64,000 nucleotides of DNA. Source: Mucor racemosus (taxonomy: Eukaryota > Mucoromycota > Mucoromycetes > Mucorales > Mucoraceae). The number at the start of each line of letters is the position of its first letter. Position 1 is the stretch's first letter. Shown here in pieces: positions 14,379 through 27,044 of this stretch. Made by a program: the position numbers and the translations under genes. The DNA lies in NCBI GenBank assembly GCA_027405735.1, contig JAPEHQ010000002.1, forward strand, positions 1,550,001-1,614,000, written 5' to 3'. The notes below the pieces were generated by a model. That model worked only from the letters and a program-made list of their open reading frames with translations. It did no database searches and had not been told where the DNA came from.

Positions 14379-15222
14379 TATGGATTGTTTCAGATATTCT
14401 TTGAAAATTTTTATAAAATCAAATAATGGTTTGATCTTGGATTTTGAAGTTGCACTTAATGTACAGTTAATTTATAAATGACATATCTTGTTTTCATTAG
14501 CTTACAATCTTTTTCGAAAGATTTTAGCACACAACATTTTTTTAAAAAAAAAACCTCTCTTTTTTCTGCTTAAAAACAAAGTAATTGGAAAAATGCTTGC
14601 AATCAATGAATATTGGTTCAACTGGGCTGAAATTGTTAAAATATATACTGCAGCTGTAACTGTATCCAGAATCCAAATCTTAACATCTTCTGTTAATTTA
14701 CTGGTTAAATTGCAGTAATAGAATGTGCCCTTTTTTTGAGGGTATGTGCAGCTCAGCAAATCATTTCAAATATGAAATAGCTCTAAATCAGCCAATAATA
14801 CCAGCAGATATGGCAATGACAACTACCGAAATTAATAAAGAAACACCCTTTTCACGTATAATAAAATTTGTAGTGTGATGTGTTTCGCATCTATTTTTTT
14901 CCAAAAATATTTAGCATGGATTTTAATCAACTGTATGTAACTACATTAAATATATTACAGCTAGGATCAAGCAAATAATGAAATCGGTCTTATCGTATAA
15001 GAGCAATTCCTGAGTAAAACTTTGAATGATGGTAATTTTCAAAGCCGTATTATTTTTATAGATTACCTACAAGATGTTTTCGGAGAATTATTACGAAACG
15101 ATAATATACTGTACCTGAGCAACTCCACAGCCAAGATAAACGTGCGCAATTTATTTCAGTAATACCCATAACTACTAACAGTTGATCAATTTATTGTAAA
15201 AGATTAAAAAAAGCGAATGTAT

Positions 15223-18200
15223 CTATTTATTCTTGCTCTTTATACGTTCCACCATCAATGAAGCCCAACGCTCTATGCGTTGCTTTTGAGTTTTATCTGC
15301 GCTAGCTGCTGCCAAGCAAGCAGCATAAAATAATCCTGATTCTTTGCCATCTCTGGCTAAACAATCAATTGCATTTCCAACAGAGCCTTCTGTATCTGAT
15401 AAGAGGTAACTAAAGATAAAGAAAACATAAAGTTAGAATTGCGGATTGTATCTTAATGTGTTCTTTTTAATATTTACCATGTTGCTGTCAATGTATCTTG
15501 ATCCCCTTTTTGAAGCTCTTTTGCCCAGTCTGTAAAAAGTGATTTGATAATTGGATCCGCAGGTGGTAATCTTAATTTCGCTACAACGATGGCCTCCCAA
15601 AACATTTCATGTCGTCTATACATATCAATGGCATCATATACATGACTACAAGCAATATAGCAGGAAGCAGCTAGATTAAATTGCTTTGCATCCTCCATTT
15701 TCTTTGCCTGTTTTAGCATAAGTTCCAACCATTTTTCCTTGCTCACTAAATTGTTTATTTTAGTGCAAATCCAAAATGGCTTTCATTGAACTTACCCATA
15801 GGACTCAATGCTAATAAAATCCAATCTGTCAGACCATTACTTGTGTTGTTATTTGTTGTATCTTGATTAAATGCAGAAAAATGACAGCGCATGATGTCCA
15901 TAGCTAGTTTGACATCGTAACCGTTTGGTACATCTTGTTCTACCACAAAACCCGAACCTGACACATTTCCCTCGCTTTTATTCAGAGAATCCACTGTCAA
16001 AATAACATTAAATTTCAATATTTGTCTGCGTGCATACAAAGAATACCCTACCTTCAAGTTCAATCAAGCGTCTAATGTCATTTTTATCGCCATACAATAA
16101 TTCATGGATATTTTCGTGCTGTTCTTTTTGCGTATTGTCGACACCCAAAAAATTTATGTATCTATCGACAGTAGCATCTTTCAGTTGCTCTTCATTTATA
16201 TCCCTTTTAATAGCTTCTATTACTTCTGTAACTTTGCCATCAAGTAATTTGTCGGCTAGAATTACACAATATTGCTCTCGTTTTATGCGACTAGTTGAAT
16301 TTTCTGAATTTTGGGCTACACTCAAAATATATCCAGGGGGTTCTGATGAGGTTTTTGATTTTTTCTTTACTGGAGTTGAGGTATTTGTAGTTGCGGATGA
16401 TACTGATTCATTTTGAAGGGTGCTTCTTTTCTTTTCTTTTTCTTTTGAAGTAATGCAAATCTTTCTCTATGGTATTTTGTTGCTTCAACATTTTTCTTTT
16501 CTTCGTATACGAAATCCTTGTAATCCCACTCGTATATAAATTTATCTTGACCTCCACTAAACAGTAAATCAAAATTAATGTGATTCCATTCAATTGAAAA
16601 TACGCGGCTTCGATGTTCATTAAACATGGCAACGGGATTTGAGTTGTCAACGTTCCACACATAAACGTAATTGTCGTCTGAAGCTGAGGCAAGTAAAGCT
16701 TTATCTTTATGAGAACTCCATTTAACATCACTGACGCTTTCTTTATGCAAATTGAATTCGACCAGGTTGTTGTGTTGAGCCAATATAGGAGCGTCTAGAC
16801 AATAATTTTAGGTAAGAGTTCACAATAATGCATTAGTCTTACCTTGTACATTGTCTAGATCTATTGTTGCAATGTTGTGAACTACGATTTGACCACCACG
16901 AGAGCCAGATGCTAGGTATATTTTATCTCCAATATCTACAATCAACAAGTTAGTAATTGAAAAATCTAATAACCACAACAAGCCTTCTTACATTTCCAAT
17001 CAAGTGATGTGATGCATTGTCGTTGATAATCGGTGGTATAAATCAGTTTAAGTGTCTTTAGATTGTAGATTTCAAGGCGACCATTTGTATGGCCAAAAGC
17101 CATGTATGCAAATTTTTGATCTATCTTCATAGCATGACGATGTGAATCAATACTTTTGAGTTTGTTGAACCAATTAGGATTTATTTTCTCCATTATGTCG
17201 CATAATTTAACAGGTGGGGCCTTGGTATTATTAACATTATATACATACACAGTACCTTTACCACCACACGATATCAGCGTAAATTGCATATCTTCTCTGT
17301 TCAATATGTCGCACATGTTTGGTCCCCAATCAATAAATGGCGCATTTTCCATCGTGTGATGTTTGCTGAATTTTACAGCATTATCATGCACTAAAGAATT
17401 ACATATTCCTACATGTCCAAACTCATTTGAATAAGCAACCATTCCTTCTATCGAGGGATGTACTCTAATCTAATTTTTAACTTTAATATAAGTTTCTATC
17501 GTCCATGTGGCGTTAAATTTACCTTTTGAACTTTCCCCTGGAGTCCTTTCCAAAATATGGTAGCTGCATAATAATTTGGATTTCCTTGAGGCTGTACAAT
17601 ATCATTTGCAGTGGAAAACTTCCAATATTTGATTTCTTTATCTCCCATAGCAATTGCTAATTGCCCTTCATCCCAAGCAAGTGATTCCATAGCGTAAGGA
17701 TATTTTGTCTGTGTCCTAATGACTTGTATATCCTTTCCAAGTTGAGTATCCCATTTAATCAATTGTGCGTCCATTGAAATACTGATTAAATTGGTGCCTT
17801 GATTGAAAAACTTCATTGCAAAAACTTGCCTAGAATGTTTATCCATTCTCTTTTTATTATTAATGTGTGGTTGTCGAGGGTTTGTCAAATCAGCGCATAG
17901 TATGGACCCTAAATAACTGGAAAAATAAAGCGTATTCTTTTGGTTCTGCTGCCAAATCACTTGAACCCAAGTGGCAGACTTTTGACTTTCTGTAATTTGT
18001 AAAGGAGGACGAGGTAATCTAATTGAAGATACAATGGATTGCTTTGAGAAATCCCAAATAAATATTTGAGATTTACGCTTTGTACTGAAAGCTAACAATG
18101 GCCATTCCGTTTGTTGATCTAATATTTGCCAATCTAGCGATTGAATTGGATCTGTATCTTCCATAATTTGACCTACAATGTCCATTGACAAATCATTTTG

Positions 18201-18772
18201 GATATCATAGATAAATACCATGCCATTTTCATAGCCTACAGCTAAAAAATCTCGGCTTTCGACTTGTACTGTAGCCATACATGTAACTGATGAAGCAACT
18301 TTAATTTCTTGTGATTTGCATGATTTCAAAGAAGCATCTGCCAATATTATTTTTCCAGACTTATCAGCCGAAACAACAATTGATCCTTGACGTATGATGC
18401 TTAAAACAGTAATATCTTTCTATATTTATCATTTGCATAAATATCAATGTTTACCATATTTCGGATATTCATGAAACTTACAGTATGTTCATTATGAACT
18501 GATAGCATAGACCCCAATGTAAAATCCCATAGTCTTACTGATTTATCTCCTCCTGCTGTATAACAATGATTCCCATATGCTGCAATAATATCAACTTTAT
18601 CTTCAGCCGCAGTGAACGAATTGTAGTACCTGAAATCTTTCAAGTCAAGAACCACAACAAGGTTTCTACTTGAATATAAAAAGAAATTGGGCTCAACAAT
18701 TGCAGCGGCATACAACGAATACCAATTGGGTGCTGGTGGATAGCATCTATAATTTGGATAGATCAAGTCCAT
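15223..18772 (-). CDS. GEMIN5: Gemin5-like WD40 protein
   Basis: Homolog of Gemin5, the SMN-complex subunit that recognises snRNAs and delivers them for Sm-core assembly in the cytoplasm. The start at 18772 is followed by YPPAPNWYS, matching the Gemin5 N-terminus. About eight exons encode roughly 1,000 residues: repeated WD blades (e.g. GGDKSVRLWDF, LASASDDNYVYVWNV, LFSGGQDKFIYEWDY), a charged linker, then an alpha-helical TPR-like part (WLELMLKQAKKMEDAKQFN, then AIDMYRRHEMFWEAIVVAK) that resembles the human dimerisation region. The protein ends ERIKSKNK at 15223. It is shorter than the 1,508-residue human protein. The frame changes inside an AAAAG-rich tract near 16424-16448 with no plausible intron (see findings). 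The gene is divergent from RRP40. Confidence 0.85.
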
Positions 18773-18933
18773 TTTAATCTTATTAGAAGAGTTGGGTGAT
18801 GGATAACTTGCAGTAATCGAAACACCAATTTGGATTTACAGCAAGAAAACCAGTCCAATAAAAAATATGTAACAAATTTTTTCCAGCAAAAAAAGTATAA
18901 CTTTTCCTTTCTATATACAAATAATACATAATA
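18773..18933. promoter_or_regulatory. Short divergent promoter between Gemin5 and RRP40
   Basis: Only 161 bp separate the two start codons, so both genes are likely driven from one bidirectional promoter. No specific factor site is claimed. Confidence 0.6.
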
Positions 18934-19727
18934 ATGGAGGTTGATCCACGCATTGTTTTACCTGGAGATATCATTGATGTTGAGGAAGAATCTACTATTG
19001 TTTTGGGTCCAGGTTTAAGACAAGAAGGTGATCAAATTGTCGCTATGAAAGCAGGCATTTTACAACATTTGGAAGTCGGAAATAGATATTGGATCGAGAG
19101 TAATCAAAAAAGAGTAAGCAGTTTAAAACGCTACAACATAATTTTATACTAAATAGCATACTAGTATATTGCAGCAACTGGAGAATCAGTAGTTGGAACG
19201 GTAATCGCCAAGATGGGAGAATATTTTCGTGTAGATATTGGTACAGCACATTCAGCTGTCTTACCTATAATGGCATTTGAAGGTGCTACAAAGCGTAATC
19301 GACCCAATTTAAATGTTCAATCACTAGTTTATTGCAGAGTATCAATGGCAAATCCTGATATGGAACCTGAACTTGAATGTGTCAATCCTAGAACTGGAAA
19401 AGCAGATGGTTTTGGTGAATTAGTGGGAGGATTTGTGTTTAAATGTTCGCTTGGACTCTGTAGAAGGTTAGATTGTACATAGACGAGCAATAGCAAATGG
19501 ACTAATATATATCTTTCATTAGATTATTAAATCCTAATACGCCAATTTTGAGTTATTTGGGAGAACATTTTCCTTTTGAAACAGCTGTTGGAATGAATGG
19601 CCGTGTTTGGATTAATTCAGAAGAAGTGAAAAATACAATCTTAATCTCCAATGCAATTCAAAATTCTGAATATCTTAGTGCTGAAGAGTGTAAGCAAATG
19701 GTTGAAGGACTCGTAAATAAATTATAA
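18934..19727 (+). CDS. RRP40: Exosome complex subunit Rrp40 (EXOSC3)
   Basis: RNA-binding cap subunit of the nuclear and cytoplasmic exosome. Three exons (18934-19113, 19165-19466, 19523-19727) join to exactly 229 codons including stop (228 residues). It has an N-terminal PGD motif and GPGLRQEGDQIVAMKAG, an S1-domain core RYIAATGESVVGTV followed by FEGATKRNRPN, and a C-terminal KH region with GMNGRVWINSEE. All are close to the conserved EXOSC3/Rrp40 sequence, and the length fits the family. Introns are 51 and 56 nt with TAG acceptors; the second uses donor GTTAGA. Confidence 0.95.
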
Positions 19728-21146
19728 ACTCTTTATATCCTGTAAATATCTACAATAAAATCAAATAAGCTGTGTTACACTCATTTTTGCTGCAGCAGAA
19801 GAAGGATGAGGAAGAATTTTGAGCCCCGAAATGCAAAGAGCAAACATTTGTGTTGCTTTAAAGAATTTTTCTGGTGTTCTTGAATAGTTAATTCCCGAGA
19901 AAAACAAATAATAATAAACTCACAGCATCTGAACTATATCCTAACTTTTTTTTTTCTGAAAAAACTGCCTGGGAACTCCAATTAGGTACTTTTTGAAACA
20001 ATATGCAGATTCAAACGAGTGCGGGTAAAAATATAGTACTTTTGCCAACACTGGATTGCTGGGCAGATGCTCGGCGATTATGTAATAGTTATAATACTTT
20101 TTCTGTGGCATAGGGTATCCTTCAGAATGTGCTATAATAACTTCATAAAATGCATAATATAGTGACAAATAAAAAATATCAATCACTTAATATTAGGTAT
20201 ATAAACAAATTTCATATTTAATTTACCTATTTATCTATGATAAATGTAGCATTAAAATGCTTTAAAAAGGTACCATGAATTTGAAGAATTGGAAAATAGT
20301 TTCTGGTATAGTATCTTATTCAAAATCAATGTCTTCCCAAAGGAACCATAAAACTTACTTTTCATTTCAATCCTATTATAATTTTTAAAGTTTTTTTGCG
20401 TTTAAGGAATAAATATCAGCTTAGATCAATTATTCACTGCTTCTCAGTGTGTTTAGTTGGCTGCTTTTTGTACATTCAGTAGACCAATTGAAGTCTACGA
20501 CGACTCCAACAATGCTATTGCTTGAATTGGTGCCAAGCGCAGCCAACTCATTCTAACTTTTTTTTGTAGATTCTGCAAGCAAATAACTTTTTTTTTAATT
20601 TGCAAATTGATAATAGAATATGTAGTATATACCATATATTTTTATGTACATAAAATTCTCTCCACATTTAAATTTTGTGGTCCCATTTTTTAAAGGCTAT
20701 TCATAATACAGTTATAACCGATAAGCAGATAAAACAAATCGTAATCTATTTATGTACATGTCAGTAAGTGTATAAATGTTTTTTACTTGTTATCATGCTA
20801 TATATTTTATAATGTTACAGTACATATTCTAAAGGGCATCCCATATTATAGAAAAAGTACTATAATTATTACCTAATCGCCGGGCATCTATCCGGCAGTC
20901 CGGTAATGGCAAAAAGTATCAAAAAAAAGCACCATTTTCTTAACCTGACCCTTCATGACCAATTGTTGGTTCATCCAACAAAGTTTTGTAGATTTCAGGG
21001 AGTTTGAATACCTTCTTTTTAGATTGATGAGATCCTTTCGTCTTATTTGATAGTTTATTGATGCTATATAGTTCAAATACTAAAGTATGCGGGGATCCTT
21101 TCTTTTTTCCCCTTTAACACTTTCTTTTTTTTTCATTCAATAAATA
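19728..21146. other. Intergenic, no gene seen
   Basis: 1.4 kb of AT-rich sequence between RRP40 and the cystathionine gamma-synthase gene. Short frames such as 19941-20186 (minus) lack recognisable features. The promoter of the downstream gene is presumably in the last few hundred bases. Confidence 0.5.
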
Positions 21147-23193
21147 ATGGAACCCCCTACTCAAGTTGGCGCTGCAATTCCAGCACATACACCTCATGCT
21201 GTTTCTGTCATGTTTCCAAAATGGCAGGATAATATTTATTACGAAGAAGGAAATCCTATTGTTACTTCCAAAATGGAATGTGGATATCCCCGTTTCTTTA
21301 TTCATCCTTTCATTCAAAAAGTACGGATGCAGATCATTATTAAATTTGATTCGATTTAACTAATTCATCTCTCTTTATAGTTATGTACTCGTTTAGTGGC
21401 TAAATTCGGTAAAGAAAATGATACAGGCATGCTTTTTCCTTCGCATAAAGTAGCGGAACAATGCAGATCATTTATGAAACGCTATTATAAAGAACCTACT
21501 GGTACTGTTCGTATTGCAGAATTCGAAATTGCGCCCATCAATGTCTCTACTGAACTTCAACCTGTACCTATTCACATTGTATTATTCCCTCAAGATGCAT
21601 TCCCAATTGCTAAACAGTTTTGGCAACACTCTGGTGACATTATTTCCTCTCGTATGGCCGAGTATTGCTTACGTATTATGGATGATAATCAACAAAAGCC
21701 TACTCAGGAAACTGTTAGCAAAAAGGAAGACTTGTACAGACCCAAGGTGACCATGGGAAGTCGTAGTAGAAGTCATTACAGTGGCAAATCAATTCAAAAA
21801 GTTGGACAAGAAAAGGAGGAGGAAGCTGTTGAGCAAACCACTTATTTGGAAGAACGTTATGGTCGTAATTTACCCGTTAAATTTTCAAACAATGCCAAAG
21901 CTGCATTAAGACGACGAATTGCTGGTGTTTTATGCGGGGAAAGTGAAGTTAATGACAAGGAAAACAAGACTTCTACTGCTGACTTGGAAGAACAACGTCA
22001 ATTAAAGGGCGATCGCGGTATTAGAGGTTTGTCTGAGGAAGATGTGTATTTATATCCTTGTGGTATGAGTGCAATCTATCATGCTCATCAAATTTCCATG
22101 ATAGTCGGTGACGATACTGCCAAAAGTGTTTGTTTTGGGTAAATTTTGTTCGATTTTTATTGATATTTACGCATGGAAGATTAACAAGTATTGCATAGAT
22201 TTCCTTACACAGATACCTTAAAGATTTTGCAAAAGTGGGGTCCTGGTTGTCACTTTTATGGTCTTGGCGAAGATGAAAGTATAGATGAATTAGAAGAATC
22301 TTTGAAGTCTGGCGAGAAGATTTTGAGTTTGTTTTGTGAATTTCCCTCCAATCCATTGTTGAAATCTCCTGATCTCAAGCGTCTTCGTACATTAGCTGAT
22401 GAATACAAATTTTTGATTGTAGTTGATGAAACAATTGGTAATTTCTGTAACGTCGCTGTACTCGAATGGGCTGATATGGTTGTCAGTAGTTTAACAAAAG
22501 TATTTTCTGGTGAGTCCAATGTTATGGGCGGAAGGTAAGAATTAGGATCAAGAACATAGATATTGTGGAATTTAACATATTCGTCTTTTTTTTTATAGTA
22601 TGATTTTGAATCCAAATGGAGCTCATTATACTGATTTGAAGGCTGCCTTGAAGGTAGATTATGAAGATCTCGTTTGGTCTGAAGATGCTGTCTTCTTAGA
22701 ACGTAATTCTCGTACATTTAAAGAAAGATCTAAAACTATCAATGGTAATACGGAAGCATTATGCGACTTTTTAATAGATCACCCTAAAGGTAGTGTAAAA
22801 GAAAAATCATACTTGAGCCTAGCGCATGGTTATTAATCGCATTTTCCTTTCTTAGTTGAGCAGGTCTTCTACCCTAAATTTACATGTAGAAACCACTTCG
22901 ATGCTGTCAAGATTGATTCTGAAGATGCAGGTTATGGAGGTTTATTCTCTGTCGTCTTGAAAGATGAGAAGAGTGCTGCCACTTTTTACGATAACTTGGG
23001 TTGTGCCAAGGGCCCTTCTCTTGGTACTAATTTCACATTGTGTAGTCCTTATACAATTCTTGCTCATTATACAGAATTGGACTGGGCTGCTCAGTTTGGT
23101 GTTGCTCGTCATTTGGTCCGTGTTAGTGTTGGTTTGGAAGATAGAGACAAATTATTGTCCATGTTTTCAAAGGCTTTAGACGCTGTTCAATAA
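21147..23193 (+). CDS. STR2: Cystathionine gamma-synthase, Str2-like
   Basis: PLP-dependent enzyme of the Cys/Met metabolism family that joins an activated homoserine ester to cysteine to make cystathionine in methionine/cysteine interconversion. Five exons (21147-21320, 21381-22138, 22199-22534, 22599-22789, 22856-23193) total 1,797 bp, 598 residues in frame. The long N-terminal domain before the catalytic core is typical of fungal Str2 proteins. The core shows [35 protein letters not shown] with the PLP-contacting Asp, and [16 protein letters not shown], in which the Lys is the Schiff-base residue. The C-terminus has SLGTNFTL and RVSVGLED. Str2 versus another gamma-synthase is judged from length and fungal resemblance. 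Confidence 0.9.
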
Positions 23194-24290
23194 ACTAATA
23201 TTACCAATATACACATTATTTATAAACCTAGATATTAATTAGAATTTCAATAAAAATGCATTTCTATGCGAAATTCATATATAATATTTTTATGTAATAA
23301 AACTCTTTGAGGAAAACAACTAATTATTTAATACCATTTTTGTTTCGTTATCGTTACAATAGCTCCTAACTTACTTTCTTAATTCCATAAATCAAAAACA
23401 AAATAGAGATGAATACAAATAAAGCTTTGGCTTGAAAACCTTTACTTGTGAGCTAGGATTGATAACAGAATTATTGCTAGGCCAACTTGCTATATAATAC
23501 ACTAAAATGATAAATCACATGCAAACGACATGAAATGGACAAGATGTTGTAAGTGCAAGAAGAGTAGCATTTGTCATTAAATTTCTTCCTTTTAGGAACG
23601 TCTTACAAAAACATCAAACATCATACCTTAAGCACTACTAAGTACATATGAATTAGTCGCATTGTGCTACCTATCCCTAAATTTATTTTATATCTCACGA
23701 AAGACTCAAAAACGCGTAAAATTCACTGCTTTTTCCTTGAAAACTGGGTCTCGTTTTTCATCCCTGCTATACTTTTTTTTTTCACTAAATAACACCAAGA
23801 AAAAATTATATGCCAATGTACCTGAGATGTTCAGCTTTAATCCAAAAATAAGTATCCGGAAATATCCTATTTTTTGCAGTTGGTATTAATTTTTCAGTGC
23901 TAATGTTTCAGATTTTTTACGCGTATTTCACTGCTAAAGGATTGAAAACTTTGAGGCTTCATATCTCTAAAAATAATTAAGCTATACTAACATCTTTTAA
24001 TAATAAAACTTACTTGTTTTAAAGTGCTCTATAACATATTTCAATATGAAAAAATTCTGAACACTTTTATTTTTTTTTCTTTTTTTTTTGGGCATTTCTA
24101 TAGTAGGTTTCAAAATATTGGTTATATTGAGCAACGTTTTTTTTACATTTATGTCATCAAGCTCGTTGAGCTCTCTCGGATCCAATTTAGTTTTTTTCAA
24201 AATATTGATTTTTCGTGGAGATATGCTCAAAAATGTGTATAAAAATATGCCTTCATTTCTAGCTTCCATTTTCCCCTTGTATACCCTCAT

Positions 24291-24562
24291 TGTAATGATC
24301 TATAATTTTGGACTAATAACAAAGGTGGATAATATGCTTATAGATATTATTCTTGCTGTTATAAATTTGTGATCACTGGATTGATGAAGGTTAGTGTTCT
24401 TATTTGTAAATTAGATATTTATTAGTGAATAAATATAAGTAAAGGGAGTGTAACAAGACAGATAAATCTACAAGGGATCATGTAATGATTCCCTTGTAGT
24501 ATTTATATAAGGAATGAGGCAAGGTTTTGCATGAATGAAACTGAAATGTTTGACTCATTACA
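24291..24562 (-). mobile_element. 272-bp solo LTR (copy 2)
   Basis: Same family and exactly the same length as 14107-14378, in the opposite orientation. Its ends are TGTAATGA and TCATTACA, flanked by the 5-bp duplication CTCAT (24286-24290 and 24563-24567). It splits the RepA phrase TACCCTCAT / CCTAAATTCTG, which is contiguous in other copies. Confidence 0.78.
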
Positions 24563-25201
24563 CTCATCCTAAATTCTGAATCTGAAAAAATTTGGACAAA
24601 AATCTCGTTTTCTCTACGAAAAATGTAGCTAAAATGTTCTTCAATAGCTCAATCAATAGATAATTTTTTTTACATCATTTAAATTACTTTAATTTGAAAT
24701 ATACTTATAAAAAGTGATGTGTATCTTCAAAAAACCTCCAAAATTTTAATTGTATTTTACGCAAAATTTAATGTGAAATGTTTGTCTGAATTTTATTTAG
24801 ATAGATGCCAAATCCAAAACTGTACAAAAACCATTTAATATACTAGGTCAACTTACTTTGCAGTTCATGAGCAATTAAGCGATTTTGTTTTTTTCATCAT
24901 TTTTCGTCCATTTTTTAAAATAAATTTTGGAACCCAGTTATCATAAGCTGTAAGATGTAATATCGACTATTATTTTGATTATCTCGATGAAAAATCAATA
25001 TTTTTCGCTGAAACAAAAAATGCAGAGTAGCAGTCAATTAGATCTATCTTGTGAATATAAAAAATATTACCACAATTTAGGTGCTCAATTTTTTATAATC
25101 AAGTATAGATCAATCTTGGTCAATTTTGACCAATGCCTGGTCAGTGCACTTATATTCTGATATTAATATTTCTATTTTCTGAGAGATATCAATGGCCTAT
25201 A

Positions 25202-25467
25202 TTAGGATTGGGCTTCGATTCGAGTTTGAATCGAGTTTTAGCGGAAATAGCCATTCGATTCGAGCTGGAAAATTGCTCGTTTTTTTTTATAATCCAGATG
25301 AAAAACGGGATGGGAGCAAGTATTGGTTCGTCTTAAAAAACTGTTAATAGCAGCCTTATCGAATTAATATGGAATTATAAATTGGTAATAGCATATTTGA
25401 CAATGTCACAACTTGAAGTATTATTTTTTCAATCCTGTTTTCGAATTGAGCTGACCAAAAAAGTAGG
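25202..25467 (+). mobile_element. Truncated copy of the TTAGGA TIR element
   Basis: Begins TTAGGATTGGGCTTCGATTC and follows the reverse complement of 6662-7026 for about 260 bp, with moderate divergence. It then breaks off at about 25467, where RepA resumes, so the other terminal repeat is lost. Confidence 0.65.
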
Positions 25468-25990
25468 TTGTTTCAAATATTTTTTGAAAATCTTTATAAA
25501 ATCAAATAATGGTTCGAAATTGAATTTTAAAATTGCACTTAATACGCAGTAGATGTAGAAATAACATATCTTGATTTCATTAGCTAACAGCTGTTTTTGA
25601 AGGATTTTTGCATACGTTTTTGAAAAAAAAAGTCTTTTCCTCTGCTTGAAAGAGATTTAACAACTGGAAAAATGCTTGTAGTCAATGAATATTGATCTAA
25701 ATGGGCTGCAAGTTTCAAAATATATACCATAGCTGCAACTGTATCCAGTGCTATAGCTTTACCTTTTACCACCCCATTGATTGCTGATTAAATCGCAGGA
25801 GGAATCAAGTGCGCACTTTTTTCTGGTAGGCTTTATGGCTCAGCAGACCATTTAAAATTAGAAATAGTGCTAAATCAGCTAAAATCAGCATATATGACAA
25901 TAACAATTACCGAAATTAACAATTAAACGTCCTTATTCTGTATGATCAAAGTTGTAATGCAATGTATTCTATATCCATTTCTCAAAAAAC

Positions 25991-27044
25991 ATCGGTAAGC
26001 AAATAAATACTAGTAAAATACCAGTCAATTGTAAACCTTTGTTTCTTGAATGAGTTGTTTTAAGAATGGCCCAGAGCTATTAGTCAAACAAATAACAGAC
26101 AACGTTATCTGCTGGATATCTTTTAAATATTTGATAGAGTTATTGAAAAACGAAATTTCAAGATGGATTATTTGTTTAGATGCAAACCTCATTTGCAAAA
26201 AAAAAATATATATATTATGGTTAACTGTCAAACTTCAAAATCATTCTTGCTGAAGCATTTTCTAGCCATTGTTGATGAAATGAATTCAAAAATGCTTCCT
26301 AACAATACTACCTATACTTTATTCAGTCGGATGCTTGTGTATTCATATGTAATATAGCTTACCGACTATTCATATACAATTTTTGGAGGATTTTTTTTTG
26401 TCTTAATTCATATTTTTGATATATTTTACACGGTGAATTTGAAGACTTTTTACTTAATATTTAGCGAATAGTTTAGTACATTTTTGAACTATGTACATAT
26501 TCTTTATCTACACATTTGTATGTATCATATTTCTATGTAAAATCTTTATCAAAACTATTATCTCTTCAAATCCTCAGTTCTGGGTATGAGTATAATAGTG
26601 CCGACAACAAGAAAAAAAAAAGTCGATTTAATCTTTTTGCATAGAATTATAATATTTGTGTCCAAATGCTATTGTAACATAAGAAAAGTAACTTTACCAT
26701 ATTTTATGGCATCTGAAATATATGTATACATCTTTTAAAACGTTTTTTGTTATGAATGTGTCGCGCGCTCCGAATTTGAGTGAAAAAATTCATATTTTTT
26801 AAGAAAAAATTTATTCTCTGAAGAGGCAATATAAATAAATGTAATAAGCTTAAGCACAACGGTTTTCAAATGAAATTAAAATATGATAAAGTTTAATAAT
26901 ATTGCAATAGATGAAATAGTCTAAAAAGAATAAGAAACGTGGAAAGAAATATGATGAAATGATGAAAAACATTATATAAACACTAATAGTACAAAGAAAA
27001 AGGTGGAGTGGTGGTACACAGTAAATCAATTAGCAAAAATCAAT
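25991..27044. other. Intergenic, no gene seen
   Basis: About 1 kb of AT-rich sequence between RepA copy 2 and the 3' end of the sugar transporter. Open frames near 26025-26357 are short and unrecognised. They may be eroded RepA coding sequence. Confidence 0.45.

Larger units (their letters stand above)
5990..14930 (-). repeat. RepA copy 1, interrupted by nested elements
   Basis: First of five copies of an AT-rich dispersed repeat (RepA), all in the same orientation in this window. RepA sequence flanks three insertions: an inverted-repeat element (6662-7026), two tandem Cryptons (7801-13608) and a solo LTR (14107-14378). The best-conserved block (6395-7560) holds a minus-strand open frame (7168-7443) with KGKMEARNEGIFLYTFL and SPRKINILKKTKLDPREL, which recurs in every copy. 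A second minus-strand remnant lies at 14502-14759. The 5' boundary near 14930 was estimated by comparison with copy 2. The family was not recognised. It behaves like an old transposon carrying a lineage-specific protein. Confidence 0.75.
23390..25990 (-). repeat. RepA copy 2, with nested insertions
   Basis: Co-linear with copy 1 outside its insertions. It contains the minus-strand remnant at 23997-24290 (KGKMEARNEGIFLYTFLSIS...), the uninterrupted Crypton target CTATTATTTTG at 24967-24977, and a 5' remnant at 25584-25772 (minus). It is interrupted by a solo LTR (24291-24562) and a truncated TIR element (25202 to about 25467). The end near 25990 is approximate. Confidence 0.75.
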
